Assembly: GCA_963691815.1 (NCBI GenBank)
Contig: OY829658.1
Span: 11,233,673 to 11,297,672 of the forward strand
Reading direction: 5' to 3'
Source: Echiichthys vipera
Lineage: Eukaryota > Chordata > Actinopteri > Perciformes > Trachinidae
DNA: 64,000 bases
Shown here piece by piece: positions 1-41,810 of the stretch; the first letter of the stretch is position 1; every line of letters begins with the position of its first letter. Both the position numbers and the translations under genes were made by a program. Under the pieces are notes generated by a model. That model saw only the letters and a list, made by a program, of their open reading frames with translations. It was not told where the DNA came from and did not search any database.

Positions 1-2158
1 GGTCATGAATATTAGTATTTTCAGGGAAAGTGTGAATTGAACATGCTCTTATCTGTGCCTTATACATAATGATTATACCAAAATGATCTCTGTCTCTCAG
101 GTTGTTTGTCCCTTTCAACTGCCAGGCCCTTCATATAGACGAAAAATCTTTTCAATCAGCTGTACTAGCTTAGAACTACTACTCCAAAGACATGGCAGAG
201 ACGTACTGTATATGTAGTTTGTGTATTTTTGGAGGGGGAATTCCAAATCTTCGGCTCTCTCATTTGTCTCCTTTGCCTTTATTACCCAGAAGCAATTGGC
301 TCTCTTTCCTCCAATCAGACCCGGTCTGTACTCAGTGGTCACTCTTGTTCTTGCCTTTCCTTCCCTTTCCTTGGCTTTGCTTCCAGTCCCTTCTCTTAGT
401 CCACCCCTTTCATGTTTATGTATAAAGGTCCTTTCATGTTTATGTATAAAGGTCCTTTTCCCCTCACTGATGATTTGGATGATTTTTGATTATCTCTGCT
501 GTAGACCGTCATGAATGTATTTCATGTATGTATGAAAGGGTCCTGCAGATGGAGAAGCAGACAGACCTGTAATTCTTCATCTGTGTGCGGAATGATAGTG
601 ATTTTGACCCTGGCAACGGGTTAGCTTTGTCTTACTTAGTGACAGTTACCACTGAGCTCCAGACAGCAGTACCTTACCTCTGTACGCTTTTATCCCCCTC
701 CTGATGGACCGAAGGATTTGACATCAACACTCAAACTCTGGATTTACACATGCAGACTCCCAAACCCCCTGCTGACACACAGTTGAATGCACAACTGTTT
801 ATAGGGACAAATGGACAGAATGAACACTCAACTGAACAGTCTGAGCTTAATACAGAGCACTTAGGGAAATAATTCTGTACAAGTACTGTGTAGTATGCAA
901 ATGAAAATACTTGTTAATAAAAATACTTGTATATACTGGGGAGACAAAATAAGAAGAATGATGTAAAGTATGATAAGCTTTGGTACAACACCACTAAGTA
1001 CACCTTCAAAAATGACCACGTTTTTACACATTCTTTTCGGAAATGTAATATTATAGGTTTTATAGATATAGTATTATTTATATTTCGGGTAAGCTCAATG
1101 TAACACATACAGTGTATGCATACATAGATATACAGCCACTGACATGCAGTACCTTACCAGAAAGAGGAAATTCATAACTTGTGGGTTTAAAGTAATACAT
1201 TTTTTTTTAACTAAATGCAAATGTCTGATCAGATATCAACATCACAATATAACCATCACTATGTGAATTAGGGCAGAGTATTGACAACAATCTGAAGATA
1301 CGATAAGTAACATGATACATGGGTTACATTCAATATATTGGGATACTGTAAGCAACGCACTAGATTGCGTTTTTTCAAAAATCAAATTTTAGGAAAAGCT
1401 GTCAAAACGAACACACCATCATATGGGTATATGTACGTTGTTACTTTGGAGTGAAAGAGTCAAATGACTGAAGATATATTACAACACTGCTACAGTGGTC
1501 GGAGGTTTAAACAACACAGAATAAAACACTGCCTGTCGATGTCAGCTTATCAAATATCAATACTCCCTAGTTTCTTTACGCCTCTATGACAGTAAACTGA
1601 ACATCTTTGAGTTCACAAAACAAGATATTGGATGAGGTCATCTTGGGCTTTGGGAAACACTGATAAACATTTTTTTGACATTTTATGGACTAAATAATCG
1701 AGAAAATAATCAACAGATTAATTGATAATGATAATAATTGTTAGTTGTCTCAATATTCTCTTACTCTCCTAATGTACATATAATAGTATGACAACTGTAA
1801 TGCTAATAAGAGAATACATACTATTAAACAACAGTGAATACCAGAAATATTAACCCCAGATTTAACAAAAATGATTATTGTAATTTATTGGAATGTTAAA
1901 ATAAAAGATGAGTAATAGTTAGTAAGTATAGTTCACATTGTCACAATACATTTTTTAAGGCCATGTAATATCTTAGAAGTATATTAATGACCTATTTGTG
2001 TTGAAGGATAGAAATAATAAGGCTAAATATCAGTGTGATGGTATAAGAGCTCATAGTCGTTGGTTCTGAGTGCTTTCCGTGTCGTGACCTGAATACCTCA
2101 CCATTGAAGCCCGGCCAGCAACTCATTAACATTCCAATACAGCTCTAATCACCACCGC

Positions 2159-2207
<49 letters not shown>

Positions 2208-2624
2208 TGTGTGTGAGAGAGAGACCATGCACGTGTTGCTCTGCGAGTGAGGACGCGGCAAAAGTGTGTGATGAAGTGCCTGCCTCAGGTGATCAGAGCC
2301 AAGCGGTGTGATTGCTTCCACCGACTGCCGGGCCGGCGTTCCTCTGCATATAAAACTATTGTGCAACTTTTGCACAGCTGAGACTTATTTTACTTCCAAG
2401 TTTTATTGATTGAGTCATTAAACACATGAGGCTTACTGAGAGATGAAAAGGTGCACATGGAAATGAACAATACCAACAGAGTGTGTGAAAAAGCTTGCTT
2501 AAAGTCAAGTGAAAACATTGTTTTCACATTTCGCACGAGCTTTTTAAAATGGGTCACTCTACTAAGCCTTGTCCATGGTTGTTAGATTATAGAGAAATAA
2601 CCATTTCTTTCTCTCTCTCTCCAG
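1..2624 (+). other. fhod3: fhod3 intron (upstream of first in-window exon)
   Basis: AT-rich sequence with no convincing coding exon on either strand. It contains a (GT)n tract at 2162-2205 and otherwise looks like ordinary intron. The earlier fhod3 exons must lie to the left, because the exon at 2625 begins in the middle of a codon. Confidence 0.7.
2162..2205. repeat. (GT)n microsatellite
   Basis: Uninterrupted GT dinucleotides, ending in a variant segment with TCTGTGTG and then GAGAGA. Confidence 0.95.
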
Positions 2625-31012
<28,388 letters not shown>

Positions 31013-32400
31013 TCATCCAACCTCCCATCTGCCGTCATTGCCGTGGAAACACAGCTACAGTCACCGAGGTGACATCTCTGTCAGCAGTCTGCCTTGGCCA
31101 CACCTTAGTTGTATTTCACCACTCACAAACCCCTTTAGGTTTTTTGCCAGCTGCTATTTTTGCCTGATGTGTCTGAGTGCTGAAGCTGCAGCCATGATAG
31201 TGTTTTTTTTCAACGCAACAGAAAGAAAAAATCTGCCCCGAAGAAAAAGTGGACGGGAAGAAACAGAACTGGTGTTTTCCACGTTAAATTCAGTGACGCT
31301 GCCTCTAAACTGAATGGATTTTTTTTTTTTATCTCAACATATATATGAAATGTTGCATTAGTCCGAAGGGATCACTTTTTATGGGGAGATACTGCAGCTG
31401 TGACTTCACCATTTTTTATTTATCTAAGCTGTGAATTTTGGTTGTAAAGATTAATGAGCTGAAGAAGAAGTTAGATCTGTTCTTCTGTCCAGTTTCAAAG
31501 AATCCCAAGAGATCACCACAAACAAAGAGGCTCACTAAGAATTACTGTGTTGTGAAAAGGCAAACGTCCGCCTCTTCAGCTGCACGTTCGACAAGTGACG
31601 AGTTGTGTTTAGTAGGAATGTGAAAGGTTTTCAATCTGATGTGATGTGCCTTTCATTTAAAAGGGACGATACTGTACCTTTTCGCCATCTCTCCCTCTTG
31701 TCACCTCCTACTCGGATAACTCACAAATGTCACACTCACAGGTGTAGTTATATCGAGTATGACTGTTGATTACAATTCACTTTTTTGTTTTGGCAAAATA
31801 TTTATTTGCAAAGCTCGGACATTTTGCACCTTATGACAAGACTGGTTTAAAACAGACAAAAGGAAGTATTTATCTCAGAGGAACTGTTTGTAAAGTGTAA
31901 AAAGACAAAAAGATAACGACATTTTTTAAATTTTAATCTATTTTGAAGGACATGCAGAGAATTCTGCATAAAATGTGTAAATGCCCTTGTTAGCTGCCAG
32001 GTACTAAGTACTGTAGTACTACAGTGTGCATGTTTAGTGCGGTTCATGTGATGTATTATTTTTGTAATTTCTGTAGAAACTTGTATTATAGTCTGAGAGA
32101 AAGGGTAAAAAGAGGCTTTTCTGTGAATTGTAATAAAAGAAATGAAAGATGTGGTCACAGCTGAAACGTGTTTTCAAAGTATTACTCTGTGCTGAGAGAG
32201 GGGAGGAGTGTTTGGACATTTACTTTGAACTCTGTGGTCACATTGTATGAACTTGAAACGTCTGTGGATAATGTAAGTCTCGACAAAAACAGGGAAATAT
32301 TGCTGCATAAATATAATGTGGTGAACACGAAACCATGGTTACATACACTTTCACTTGAAATGCTGTGTATACAAACTCTGCAATAAAAAAAAAACAAAAG
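31013..32400 (+). other. fhod3: fhod3 3' untranslated region with two polyadenylation signals
   Basis: AT-rich non-coding sequence follows the stop. AATAAA occurs at 32132-32137 and again at 32382-32387, the second just before an A-rich run. The second is the more likely main site, giving a 3' UTR of about 1.4 kb. No other gene is visible here. Confidence 0.65.
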
Positions 32401-33169
32401 TCATTGAATGAAATAAGGTTGTACATGTCATTCTTCTTTACTGCTTTCACTTCTTCAACACACTAGAAACCTTGTGTGTGTCTCTACCGGCCATCCTTTG
32501 GCTTAATGAGGGGCCATAAACTGCACGACCGCTGCTCATTTTGAGCAATTTTGACCTCTTTCATTTTGTTTTTTGTTGACTTCACCTACCTCTGCCTGTG
32601 TCTGTACTACCCGTGTCCATGGCCAAGTCTATGAGTCTGCTGTGGGGGGCTTGATCCCCTCCCTGCTGGCGAGTTATAATCACTCTGGAAGAAAAGAAGC
32701 TGCAGGGTTACAAACGCAAGCTGCTGTCTTTTGAGAAAGGGGAACACAAATCCCAGGAAGTCTTGGAATTCAACCCGAGAGGAAAGGTGGGTTTACAGTA
32801 TCACACGCAGGATACTCACAGAGATCAAGTACTTAAAACCAGGGCCATATTTAAAACCATTCAGTAAATAATGTGTGTCTGTATAACAGGTCCGCCGCTC
32901 CACACGTTACAGATAATTTAATGACACAAACTGCACTGCATAATAACCAACCAACTTATGCTGATGTGATTTAATGTCTTTGCACCAGCTTCCTGCCTTT
33001 AAACATGGAGACAACATACTGAATGAGTCCAGCGCAGCATGTTTATATCTGGAGGTAGTGTGTAAAAACTAAATACAGAATATGTGGAATATTATACTGA
33101 TTGACTACCAAACCGTGGACGGGTTCAGGCTCAGGGGCCCCGATTCACAATATAGAAAAACACATAACA

Positions 33170-33500
33170 TTTAAAGATGCGGGAAATGACTACAAAGATG
33201 TAAAAGCACCACAGTGAAACACTAAATGACTGGAAATAGACAACACATGTGACCCTAAATATAGGTGCAAAACCACCACACAAATGTAGTAAATGACAAA
33301 AATAGATGCAAAACAATGACAGAGATGCAAAATAATTGCACCGAGACGCAAACCGACCGCAGAATGACCAAAGGGAGGGGCTAAACACACAACTGAAAAT
33401 GGACGTGAAAAGGACTAGAAAAAACACATAAAAAGACACAAAGCTTAGTGAAACAACTAAAAATAGATGCAACACGAATGAAAAGAGCCCCACAATTACT
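33170..33500. repeat. Degenerate ~20-bp tandem repeat in GST pseudogene intron 2
   Basis: Irregular repeats of an ACTACAAAGATGCAAAA-like unit (GACTACAAAGATGTAAAAG, ACAGAGATGCAAAATAA, GACGCAAACCGACCGCAGA and others). This is a minisatellite-type array with substantial decay. Confidence 0.6.
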
Positions 33501-33818
33501 ACAGGACGTTAAGCTTGAATAGATCACATAGGGATACAAAATGACTAAAAGTAGACTCTTTGAGTTTGGCTATCTTGTGCCTATGTAGACAGGGCGGGGG
33601 GGGGGGTCACTTACCTACCCGTGCCCAGGGGCCTATTGTTTCAGAATTCATCCATTTATCAAATATGGGCCTAATCTTTATATTTTATATTTGCTTTGTT
33701 TGTGACAGAATCAGTTTAAGTCTCAGGGCAACAAGCTGACTCCTGACAGTCCTGCAGAACTAGCACTGATGTACCAATGCATGATGGAGGTTCTCACCCT
33801 CACCGATAAACTCAGTAA

Positions 33819-33855
<37 letters not shown>

Positions 33856-34069
33856 ACACACGCACACACACACACCAAAATACCTGAACACGAACACAGT
33901 GATACACAGTAATAATTTTATTGGATGATCTGCCTTAGATTCAGTCATCTACTATGAATGCTTTGTCCCTGAGGAGGAGAGACATGATTCTGCTGTGAAA
34001 CAGGGACGCTCTGGACTGAACTCAAACTCTGGGAGGGTTACCTGCAGAAGGTATAGGGTGTTGACCAGC

Positions 34070-34290
<221 letters not shown>

Positions 34291-34899
34291 CACATATAGA
34301 CATGACTGTACATCATTTCATTTCTGCATCAAGGCGGCTGCAGGCTCCTACCTGGCTGGGGCCTTCTCATTGGCCGATGTGATCATCTTTCCAAGCGTTG
34401 CTTATGCGTTTCGTTTTGGGTAGGTGACAGAGTGATGACAGTCATGAGACCAGACTGCTGTGTTTTTCAGTGAAATCATCACTTTGTTTCTTCTCTGCAG
34501 GCTGTCTGTTGGACGTTACCCCAAACTGGCCAAATTTTACAGCCTGTTGAAGGACAGACCCAGCATTAAAGCCAGCTGGCCCTCACACTGGCTGGCCGGC
34601 CCACAGGGTTATGATATCTTGAAGGATCTCTGAAACAAAAACATTGTATTGTGTATATCTAAGTTAGTTTTACGGTAAAATGATTAAAAATCTTTTTGAT
34701 AAAAAACTTGTTTTATTTCATTTTCCGTATGAAATTTCTTACTAACATATTTGTTAATAAAATATGGGATTAGAGCTAAAAAGCTACGATAAAGTGAATT
34801 TATTTGAAAGAACATACGTTGTATTACCTCCTCCTGGCCGGTAGGTGGCGACTAAGGCATTTTATAATAGCTGGAGATCCTCATGAACTTTGAAAAGAG

Positions 34900-34907
34900 T
34901 ATAAATA
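34900..34907 (+). promoter_or_regulatory. TATA box of GST rho copy 2
   Basis: TATAAATA lies 87 bases before the ATG at 34987. A (CT)n tract ending in CTCTCAG follows at 34939-34961. It could be simple 5' UTR sequence or a 5' UTR splice acceptor. Confidence 0.6.
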
Positions 34908-34986
34908 AATCTCCCTTTGTGGGACACAGTAACAGTTCGTCTCTCTCTCTCTCTCTCTCAGGCTTCAGGGTGTTAAGTCTAAAACC

Positions 34987-37900
34987 ATGGCCCAGGACAT
35001 GACTCTGCTGTGGGGCTCCGGCTCTCCTCCCTGCTGGAGGGTGATGATCGCTCTGGAGGAGAAGGAGCTGCAGGGCTACAACCAAAAACTGCTCTCCTTT
35101 GAGAAAATGGAGCACAAGTCCCAAGAAGTGTTGGCTATAAACGCCAGGGGACAGGTATGGAGTAGATTAAAGCCACCATATAGTAGTAAATGACCGTTGT
35201 TAACTACCCCTGACATTTCCCTGCCCCTTGTAACACAGCGTGTTTAATATCACACGCAACCGATAATCCCACCATGTTAATGATCCCTGATAGACGGCGG
35301 CTGGAGCCAAACTCCATTCAAAACATCACGTTTTCTCCTACCGGCAGAAATGTATGCTAGCTGAAACATGACCGAAGGCTGTAGACGAGAAACGGAGACG
35401 TGTCTTTCAAATCGGCTCACATTATATTTACCAAAAAGCACGTTTTTTTCTGGAAATTTTGAATTATACATTTCTATTAACAAGTGACACAAACGCACCA
35501 CAGAGGGCGGTAACGACCAAGTACTGCTAAAGTAAACGGTTATTCTGTGGTGGACTATCAGTGTGGCCAAGTTATTATAGAGCCTTTAAAAGTGTTACTT
35601 CGTCTTCGTAGCATTTGTATAGGCTTGCGAAAACTAGAGTTAGCCAACCGCCATGTTTGGTTAACCCTCGACTGCACACGGAATCGTCAAACATCCAAAA
35701 TAACAATTTCATCCTATTTTTTTTCTTTTGAAGATTAATGCTCTCTGATAATGTGTCAATGGTCGAAATTGTCACAATATATATTAATATATTACATTTT
35801 TAATATAGTATTTGTTTAATTTAGTGAAATACTTCATATTTTAACTTGTTTTATATAGTATTTGTTCCGAATATTAATTTAGTGAAATGCTTTAGACATT
35901 AATTTGTTTTATATAATATTTGTTCCGAATATTAATTTAGTGAAATGCCTTAGGTATTAAATTTGTTTTATATAATATTTGTTCCGAACATTAATTTAGT
36001 GAAATGCTTTAGATATTAATTTGTTTTATATATTTGTTCCGAACATTAATTTAGTGAAATGCTTTAGATATGAATTTGTTTTATATAATATTTGTTCCGA
36101 ACATTAATTTAGTGAAATGCCTTAGATATTAATTTGTTTTATATAATATTTCCATAGCCAGCACAGTTTTCTTCATTGTATTGTAACAGTTTGTACAGAA
36201 AGCTAAACCCTCAGGTGTATTTTTTACAGGAAGTTGGTCTTTATTTCTTTAAATCAGTTCATCTTCCGAAAATAAAACATTTTGGTATTACAGCGTACAA
36301 GATATAATAATTTGTAGGACTGCACTTTCCTTATTTTGTCTACTCCTAACTTCCAACCCACACTGCTGTTTAGAATATATTCGTATCCTGTATGATGTAG
36401 ATTATATTATTCCACGACTAAAAAAAAACTATAAATTAGAACTACATTTGTATTTCTTTGCCTCTCAAACCAGATTGTGATGAATTCTTCCTCACTGTCC
36501 TCAGGATGTATCACCGTAACCGTTGGATAAGGCCTATGGAATGTGAATGTTGGGGTACATGTTCACAAAAATCATTGACCAAGACCTTTAATTTACATCA
36601 CAAGTATCTAGTCAACAAAGAGAAAACACCTTTAATTAAATTTTAAATATATCTTTTCTCATAAACCTATCAAATGTGTTTCTGCAGAGGTTCACACACA
36701 TGTACATATTTTTATTTTCATATTGAATCCATTTAAACATGCAAAACAGTGAAATGTATGCTACGTTGCATCCACCTCCCTTGTCTTCCTGAAAGGAGGC
36801 CGCCAACTTCCCCACTTTATACGGTTTACGGATTGTTTACAGACGTATAACAATTTGCGGGGAGGTGTGAGGTAGAAAAAGGTATTCTGTTTCCTGAGGG
36901 CAGCAATCCAGCGTTAAAACCTCACGTATATTGTTGCAACATGTTCTAGTGTGCCAGTTCTTGTTCCCCAAGAGTGCCTGTGTGACACAGCTCAGCAGCT
37001 TATCTTAATTAGCTCCCAGTAGCTTTAGCATTGAGATGATTAGGTGACTGTGATAATGTTTAACCCTTGAATATCTTCTCACATTATAACTTCTATGATT
37101 TTTAAGCTTCCCTCTTTCAAACACGGAGACGTCATCGTGAATGAATCCTACGCTGCCTGTTTTTACCTGGAGGTGAGCGAGCCTGCCCACCAACTGAAAC
37201 ATACCAACAAAACAAGATACTATCTCTCTATTTGAAATAATGAAGTGTGACATCAAATGTGTGTGTCTTTTCTCACTTAATGGCAGAGTCAGTTTAAGTC
37301 TAAAGGAAACAATCTGATCCCAGACAGCCCGGCAGAACAAGCACTGATGTACCAGCGCATGTTTGAGGGTCTTACATTCTACGAGAAACTCAGTAAGACA
37401 CTTCACTTCAAATCTCATTTTAATACAAAGTTTCTGGCATGGCATGGGTTATAGCGCAGTATAATTTAAAGGTTAGTCATATTCTCTATTCTATGTATGT
37501 TATTGTCGGCAAATCTTATTAAAAGACCAGTAATACCAGGTGACATAGTTTCTTCTGCTCACTGAAATAAATGTGTTAATCCACAGATAAAAATAGATCC
37601 CAACAAATGTGCTTTTTTTCCCTTCCCAATATACTGTTTGCGAAAAACTACAGGGCCCAGTGGCCTTTAAAAAAACCAAATGCAAAACTATATTTGTGAC
37701 ATTTTCATAGCATATATTGACAATAAGGGAAATGTACAATATTGCAGCTTTATCTTTAAACAGTAAATGATTGATGTTTGAAAATGCTACACTTTGCCAA
37801 GGAAATGAGATCATCCACTAAAGCTGCTCCCTCTTGAATGTGTGTTTTTTGTCTAGATGCAGTTATCTACTATGACTGGTTTGTCCCTGAAGGAGAGAGG

Positions 37901-38376
37901 CATGACTCCGCTCTAAAGAGGAACAGGGAAGCTTTGGCCGCTGAACTTAAGCTCTGGGAGGGTTACCAGGAGAAGGTAGTGTATGCACAGTGCACACAAA
38001 CACAAACAAACTACACACATTGGCACATTCAAACATGAATTTTTTCACCTTTCTCAAGCTGGGCTCGGGCTCTCACCTGACAGGACCGTCCTTCTCTCTG
38101 GCAGATGTGACTGTTTTTCCAACTGTTGCTACTCTCTTTAGATTTGGGTGAGTGGGAGAAGGCTGGTGCATTTTCCAGAAGTTGTACAATAAGTGATGTG
38201 CGGCTTGACATTGCAGTTCAAACGTCTCCTTTCCTCTCTTTAGGTTGTCTGCTGAGCATTACCCTAAACTGGGAGAGTATTATGCTCTGCTGAAGGAGCG
38301 GCCCAGCATCAAAGCCAGCTGGCCTCCTCACTGGCTAGAGAACCCCAAGGGACAGGACACACTCAAAGACATCTGA
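34987..38376 (+). CDS. gstr: Glutathione S-transferase rho (copy 2), complete, 226 aa
   Basis: Cytosolic GST that conjugates glutathione to electrophiles; the rho class is known from fish. Exons: 34987-35154, 37107-37172, 37287-37392, 37857-37975, 38059-38147, 38244-38376 (TGA), 681 nt in all. N-terminal thioredoxin-like domain, residues 1-~80: MTLLWGSGSPPCWRVMIALE contains the region expected to hold the activating Ser/Cys near the N-terminus; LPSF holds the cis-Pro and NESYAA the glutathione-binding Glu-Ser. The helical C-terminal domain follows (QFKSKGNNLIPDSPAEQALM, IYYDWFVPEGERHD, SLADVTVFP). The start is fixed by homology to copy 3. An AATAAA 1.2 kb downstream (39558-39563) is the nearest clear poly(A) signal. 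The 2-kb first intron carries a 58-bp minisatellite. Copy 3 was once its near twin in exon 1. Confidence 0.92.
35803..36152. repeat. ~58-bp minisatellite, about six copies, in GST copy 2 intron 1
   Basis: The unit TTTGTTCCGAATATTAATTTAGTGAAATGC... recurs at 35861, 35919, 35978, 36033 and 36091, with degraded end copies. The period varies between 55 and 59 bases. It is AT-rich and non-coding. Confidence 0.92.
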
Positions 38377-38988
38377 GATCCACACACACTTTACAGTCAC
38401 GTCTGCCTGTAATGTTTTGGGTTTGTTTTCCACACAAAAGGCTTTTTGCTTTAACATAGTTTCATTATGATACAGCTCTTTTACTTCCAAGATGATTCAA
38501 AGAAAAGAAAGTGTTGAGATTACCAGTGTGTTCTAAATATATTATTGTTACAAGAGCAGAATGTGCTTCCTCTTACTAAGCTTTCATATTTAGTTTAAAT
38601 GTTTTTGTCAAATCTTTGACAAAAAAGTAGACGGACAAAATTTCACATTGTGATTTTGTTGACGTAGCAGGTTTTTTTTGCTGAGTTACATGGCGTTGGG
38701 GTGTGAGAACCAGATAAATCTGCCAAGCTCATGTTTCATTTGCTCTGGCACTTGCGTACGGCCTCCCTCCCGTTCAGACAGGGTTCGCACCATTACAACG
38801 CCGGGCATATGATGGATGCCCCGCTCAATTCCAGCGTAGATGGCGGCGTGTACGCCTACCTCGACTACAAATGTTTGCCCCTCCATTTATGCTTTCTAAC
38901 GCCCTCTCCACTTGTCTCCGCTTCCTGCCAGATTGTGCCCTGGCTGTAGAAAAAGGAGCGCACCCACTGATTATAAGCAACTTCAGAT

Positions 38989-39262
38989 CTTACTGGCCAG
39001 TCGGAATCTTTTACCTCATGTGGGGCGGGTTTAAGACGATGACTGACAGAGGAGCGTCTTGCTTTAATGCAGTTACTGAATGTAACTGGCATACTCTGTC
39101 CAGCACAAGACTCACGAAACTCACGATCAAACTCTCCAACTAGGCATTGCTGATCAAATATCAGTCAATATTCTGGTACTGTATTGCCTGTTTCTCACCT
39201 CAGATGTTTTCAGAAACGCATTTTAGTGTACTGATTAGCTGTAATTTGAGAAAGTTGTGTCA
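38989..39262 (+). repeat. Interspersed repeat, copy B (inverted relative to 4514-4750)
   Basis: Aligns to the reverse complement of 4514-4750 over nearly 270 bases. It has one extra stretch (ACGATGACTGACAGAGGAG region) and scattered changes. It is probably a non-autonomous transposable element of unknown family. Confidence 0.7.
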
Positions 39263-40089
39263 CCCAGCTTTAAATTGCTAAAATTGGTTGTAATATGCAT
39301 TTGAGAATTAGTCTGATGATGCCAGGCTACATGGAGTGTATATTTGACATGTATGTTAAAATGTGTATGTTGACTTATACATGTACAAGTCACTAAAGCA
39401 GTTTTTCCGATGCATTTTGAGTCTTTCTGTGAAGTCAGTTGTTAAGTTAATAGGTTTCCATCTATTTATTTTACTCAACTACTCCACCCACAGCAAACTT
39501 GTCTTTTACCTTCTCTGTACACTACACACACTGCATTGTAAACCAGTATGACCAGCAAATAAAAGTAAGACGACTGATAGTAAGTCATGTAGTACTTTAG
39601 TGCTGCTGAACACAACCTCAGCCCTATAACCCCCATCAATCTCACATCTCACTTTAAAAAAAAGGTAGGCGGTGTCTTTGACAGTGTGACCAAGTGGTTT
39701 TATTGTTTCAGTGGCATGTGCCAAAGCTGGTTTGCTCTGCACAAAGGTTGGTGATGTATTATCATGACTTTGCATAAAAATTAGATTAGATTAGATTAGA
39801 TAATTTACATGAAATGAAAATGATTTTATATGTTGTGCAGTGGAATTCACAGCAGCTTCACAATGCTGTATTATTCAAACAAACAGACTTGTGCTTCTGC
39901 TGTGTCGAGATGTTCCACATGCTTATAAACTTGGGTTTAAATCGTGCACGCAGGAATGCAGCACATTTCAGTTGTATGAGAGGAGGAGCCTTGAAAACCT
40001 TGTGCAAAGTGACATCCTGTTCCACATCCTGGCTTTTTGCAGACCAATTTGCTGAAAAAAGTCTGCAGATGGACACAGGTCACACTCCT

Positions 40090-40175
40090 CACAGCAAATC
40101 ACATTTATTTGCATAGCACCACATACAAAAGCAGTCCAACGTGCTTTACATAAAGAAATAATGAAACCACAAAAA
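40090..40175 (+). mobile_element. Possible LINE 3'-end fragment
   Basis: CATTTATTTGCATAGCACCACATACAAAAGCAGTCCAACGTGCTTTACATAAAG matches the general style of abundant fish LINE-related repeats. No coding sequence is present. Confidence 0.4.
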
Positions 40176-41120
40176 TGCAAATAAACAAACGCCTGAGTTC
40201 TGAGACACTGACAAGGAATTAATGCTAAATGCTTATGATCACATGCTGACAGTCAGCCTACAAGAGCAAATTCATGATATTCCAGAACAAAAGCCAAATA
40301 GAAAATGTGATTTTACTTTGAAACAGTCAGACCTAAAAAACTTTGTAGCCATCTAGGGGTTTAAATATAGCCTTACTGATTTAGGTATTCATAATTTATT
40401 ATGACAATGATATGTACATACAGTATCAGATAACTCCATCATTGCTACAGAGCCTCTACGCTAAAAACAAAAAACTATAGTCGGAATATTGTGTAGGCCT
40501 TCTGCATTTATTCAGCCTTTATTTATATAGTGTGGTCTAGATGGAGCAGTCCACTCTTTTGCATGAGCACCGTGTACACAGGATACAAACCAACATATTA
40601 AATGTGCCATGTCATGCAAGTAGAGCAGAACCTGGGGACCAACATGACCAAATAGTATAGAAAACCGGTTGTATTGTAGTCACTATTGCCCTTTGTCCTT
40701 CCCAACATGCTTGGACAACAGAAAATGTTTATGTCATGCTAGTCAAGCAAAATTAAGTTAATGAACTGCACACTCAGAACATTCTCACAACACACTGATT
40801 AAGACACACACAAAAAAATAGTGTCAAGAATTTTAGAATGAAGATTAAACAATCTGAAGAGGTGGAACGTCACTGGTGCACTAACTCAGTCACCCGATCC
40901 TCTGAATGAACTTATGATGCAATTTGTGGTTTCGTCAAACTTCTCAGATAAATAATAGGCCACTGGTCCGCAGATGAATAGTGCTGGAATGCAAATTCTT
41001 CAGCAAAACCACAATTGCAAACCGAAATAGCATAGTGATTGCAAAGTTGATGGACATGCATGGCAGTGTTGATTCTGCAGACTACTCAAGTAGCTCAAAG
41101 TAGAGAACAACTAATAAATA

Positions 41121-41596
41121 CTATATCACTGCTGTCCGAGCATCTTTTTTTTTTAAATAACCAAGGCACTTCAACAAAAACCTTTATTTTGTGAAAAAGA
41201 CAGCGAGCAAAATTAGAGAACATTAAACATTGTGTCAGAAGTGAAGATTTAAGCAATGTTTTCTTCGGGCCATAGGATTCAAAAATGAAAAGGAAGTGTA
41301 GAGGCCCTTGGCTTTGAATGAATTTGTATTCTTTCGATATTCGTAGCTTCAAGGACCTACTTAACCTGCTTTGCAGTGTGCCAGGGGGGCATTGTTTTGC
41401 ATGAAAGTTGTGGGCTGCTAGGGAGACAATTGCAGTGAAGGTAAGTAAAGTGTCCCCAGGTGCTATATTAACACCAATGACTGGGAGGGATCTCAAAGTG
41501 TTCTCTAATTTTGCACACTTTTTTTTCCCAAAATAAAGGTTTTTGTTGAAGTGCCTTGGTCATTTAAAAAAACATGCTAGTACAGCAGTGGTATAG
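41121..41596. mobile_element. MITE-like element with ~100-bp terminal inverted repeats
   Basis: The left arm 41121-41224 (CTATATCACTGCTGTCCGAGC, then AACCAAGGCACTTCAACAAAAACC, AAAATTAGAGAACA) is the reverse complement of the right arm 41498-41596, with about 15 differences. The core of roughly 270 bases has no credible gene. The arms share the run CCAAGGCACTTCAACAAAAACCTTTATTTTG exactly. Confidence 0.85.
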
Positions 41597-41799
41597 CCAC
41601 AGCTGATATTCTATCAAATTATGGATGGTAACAAATAAGAGTATTTCAGAATAAACCAAGTATTTCTTTTTTAATGTCATGCTCATGTGATGACATTAAT
41701 TAAACAGGTGGTGTGCATTACATTTGTTGAGACCTGTTTGTTTAGTTTTAATGACAGTGCTGGAGCTGGTTTTCTCTGTGTGCAGGGGTGAGTGTAAAA

Positions 41800-41810
41800 T
41801 GCTGAGTCAC
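41800..41810 (+). promoter_or_regulatory. Candidate NRF2/MAF (antioxidant response-type) site upstream of GST copy 3
   Basis: TGCTGAGTCAC matches the known NFE2/NRF2-small-MAF binding pattern (TGCTGAGTCA). It lies about 456 bases before the TATA box of GST copy 3. GST genes are classic NRF2 targets, but a single motif may occur by chance. Confidence 0.4.

Noticed and set aside
32652..32654. TGA in the first GST unit as a selenocysteine codon
   Set aside because: The site is Gly in the intact paralogues, not the catalytic Cys/Ser, and exon 4 carries an independent frameshift. A pseudogene is the simpler reading.
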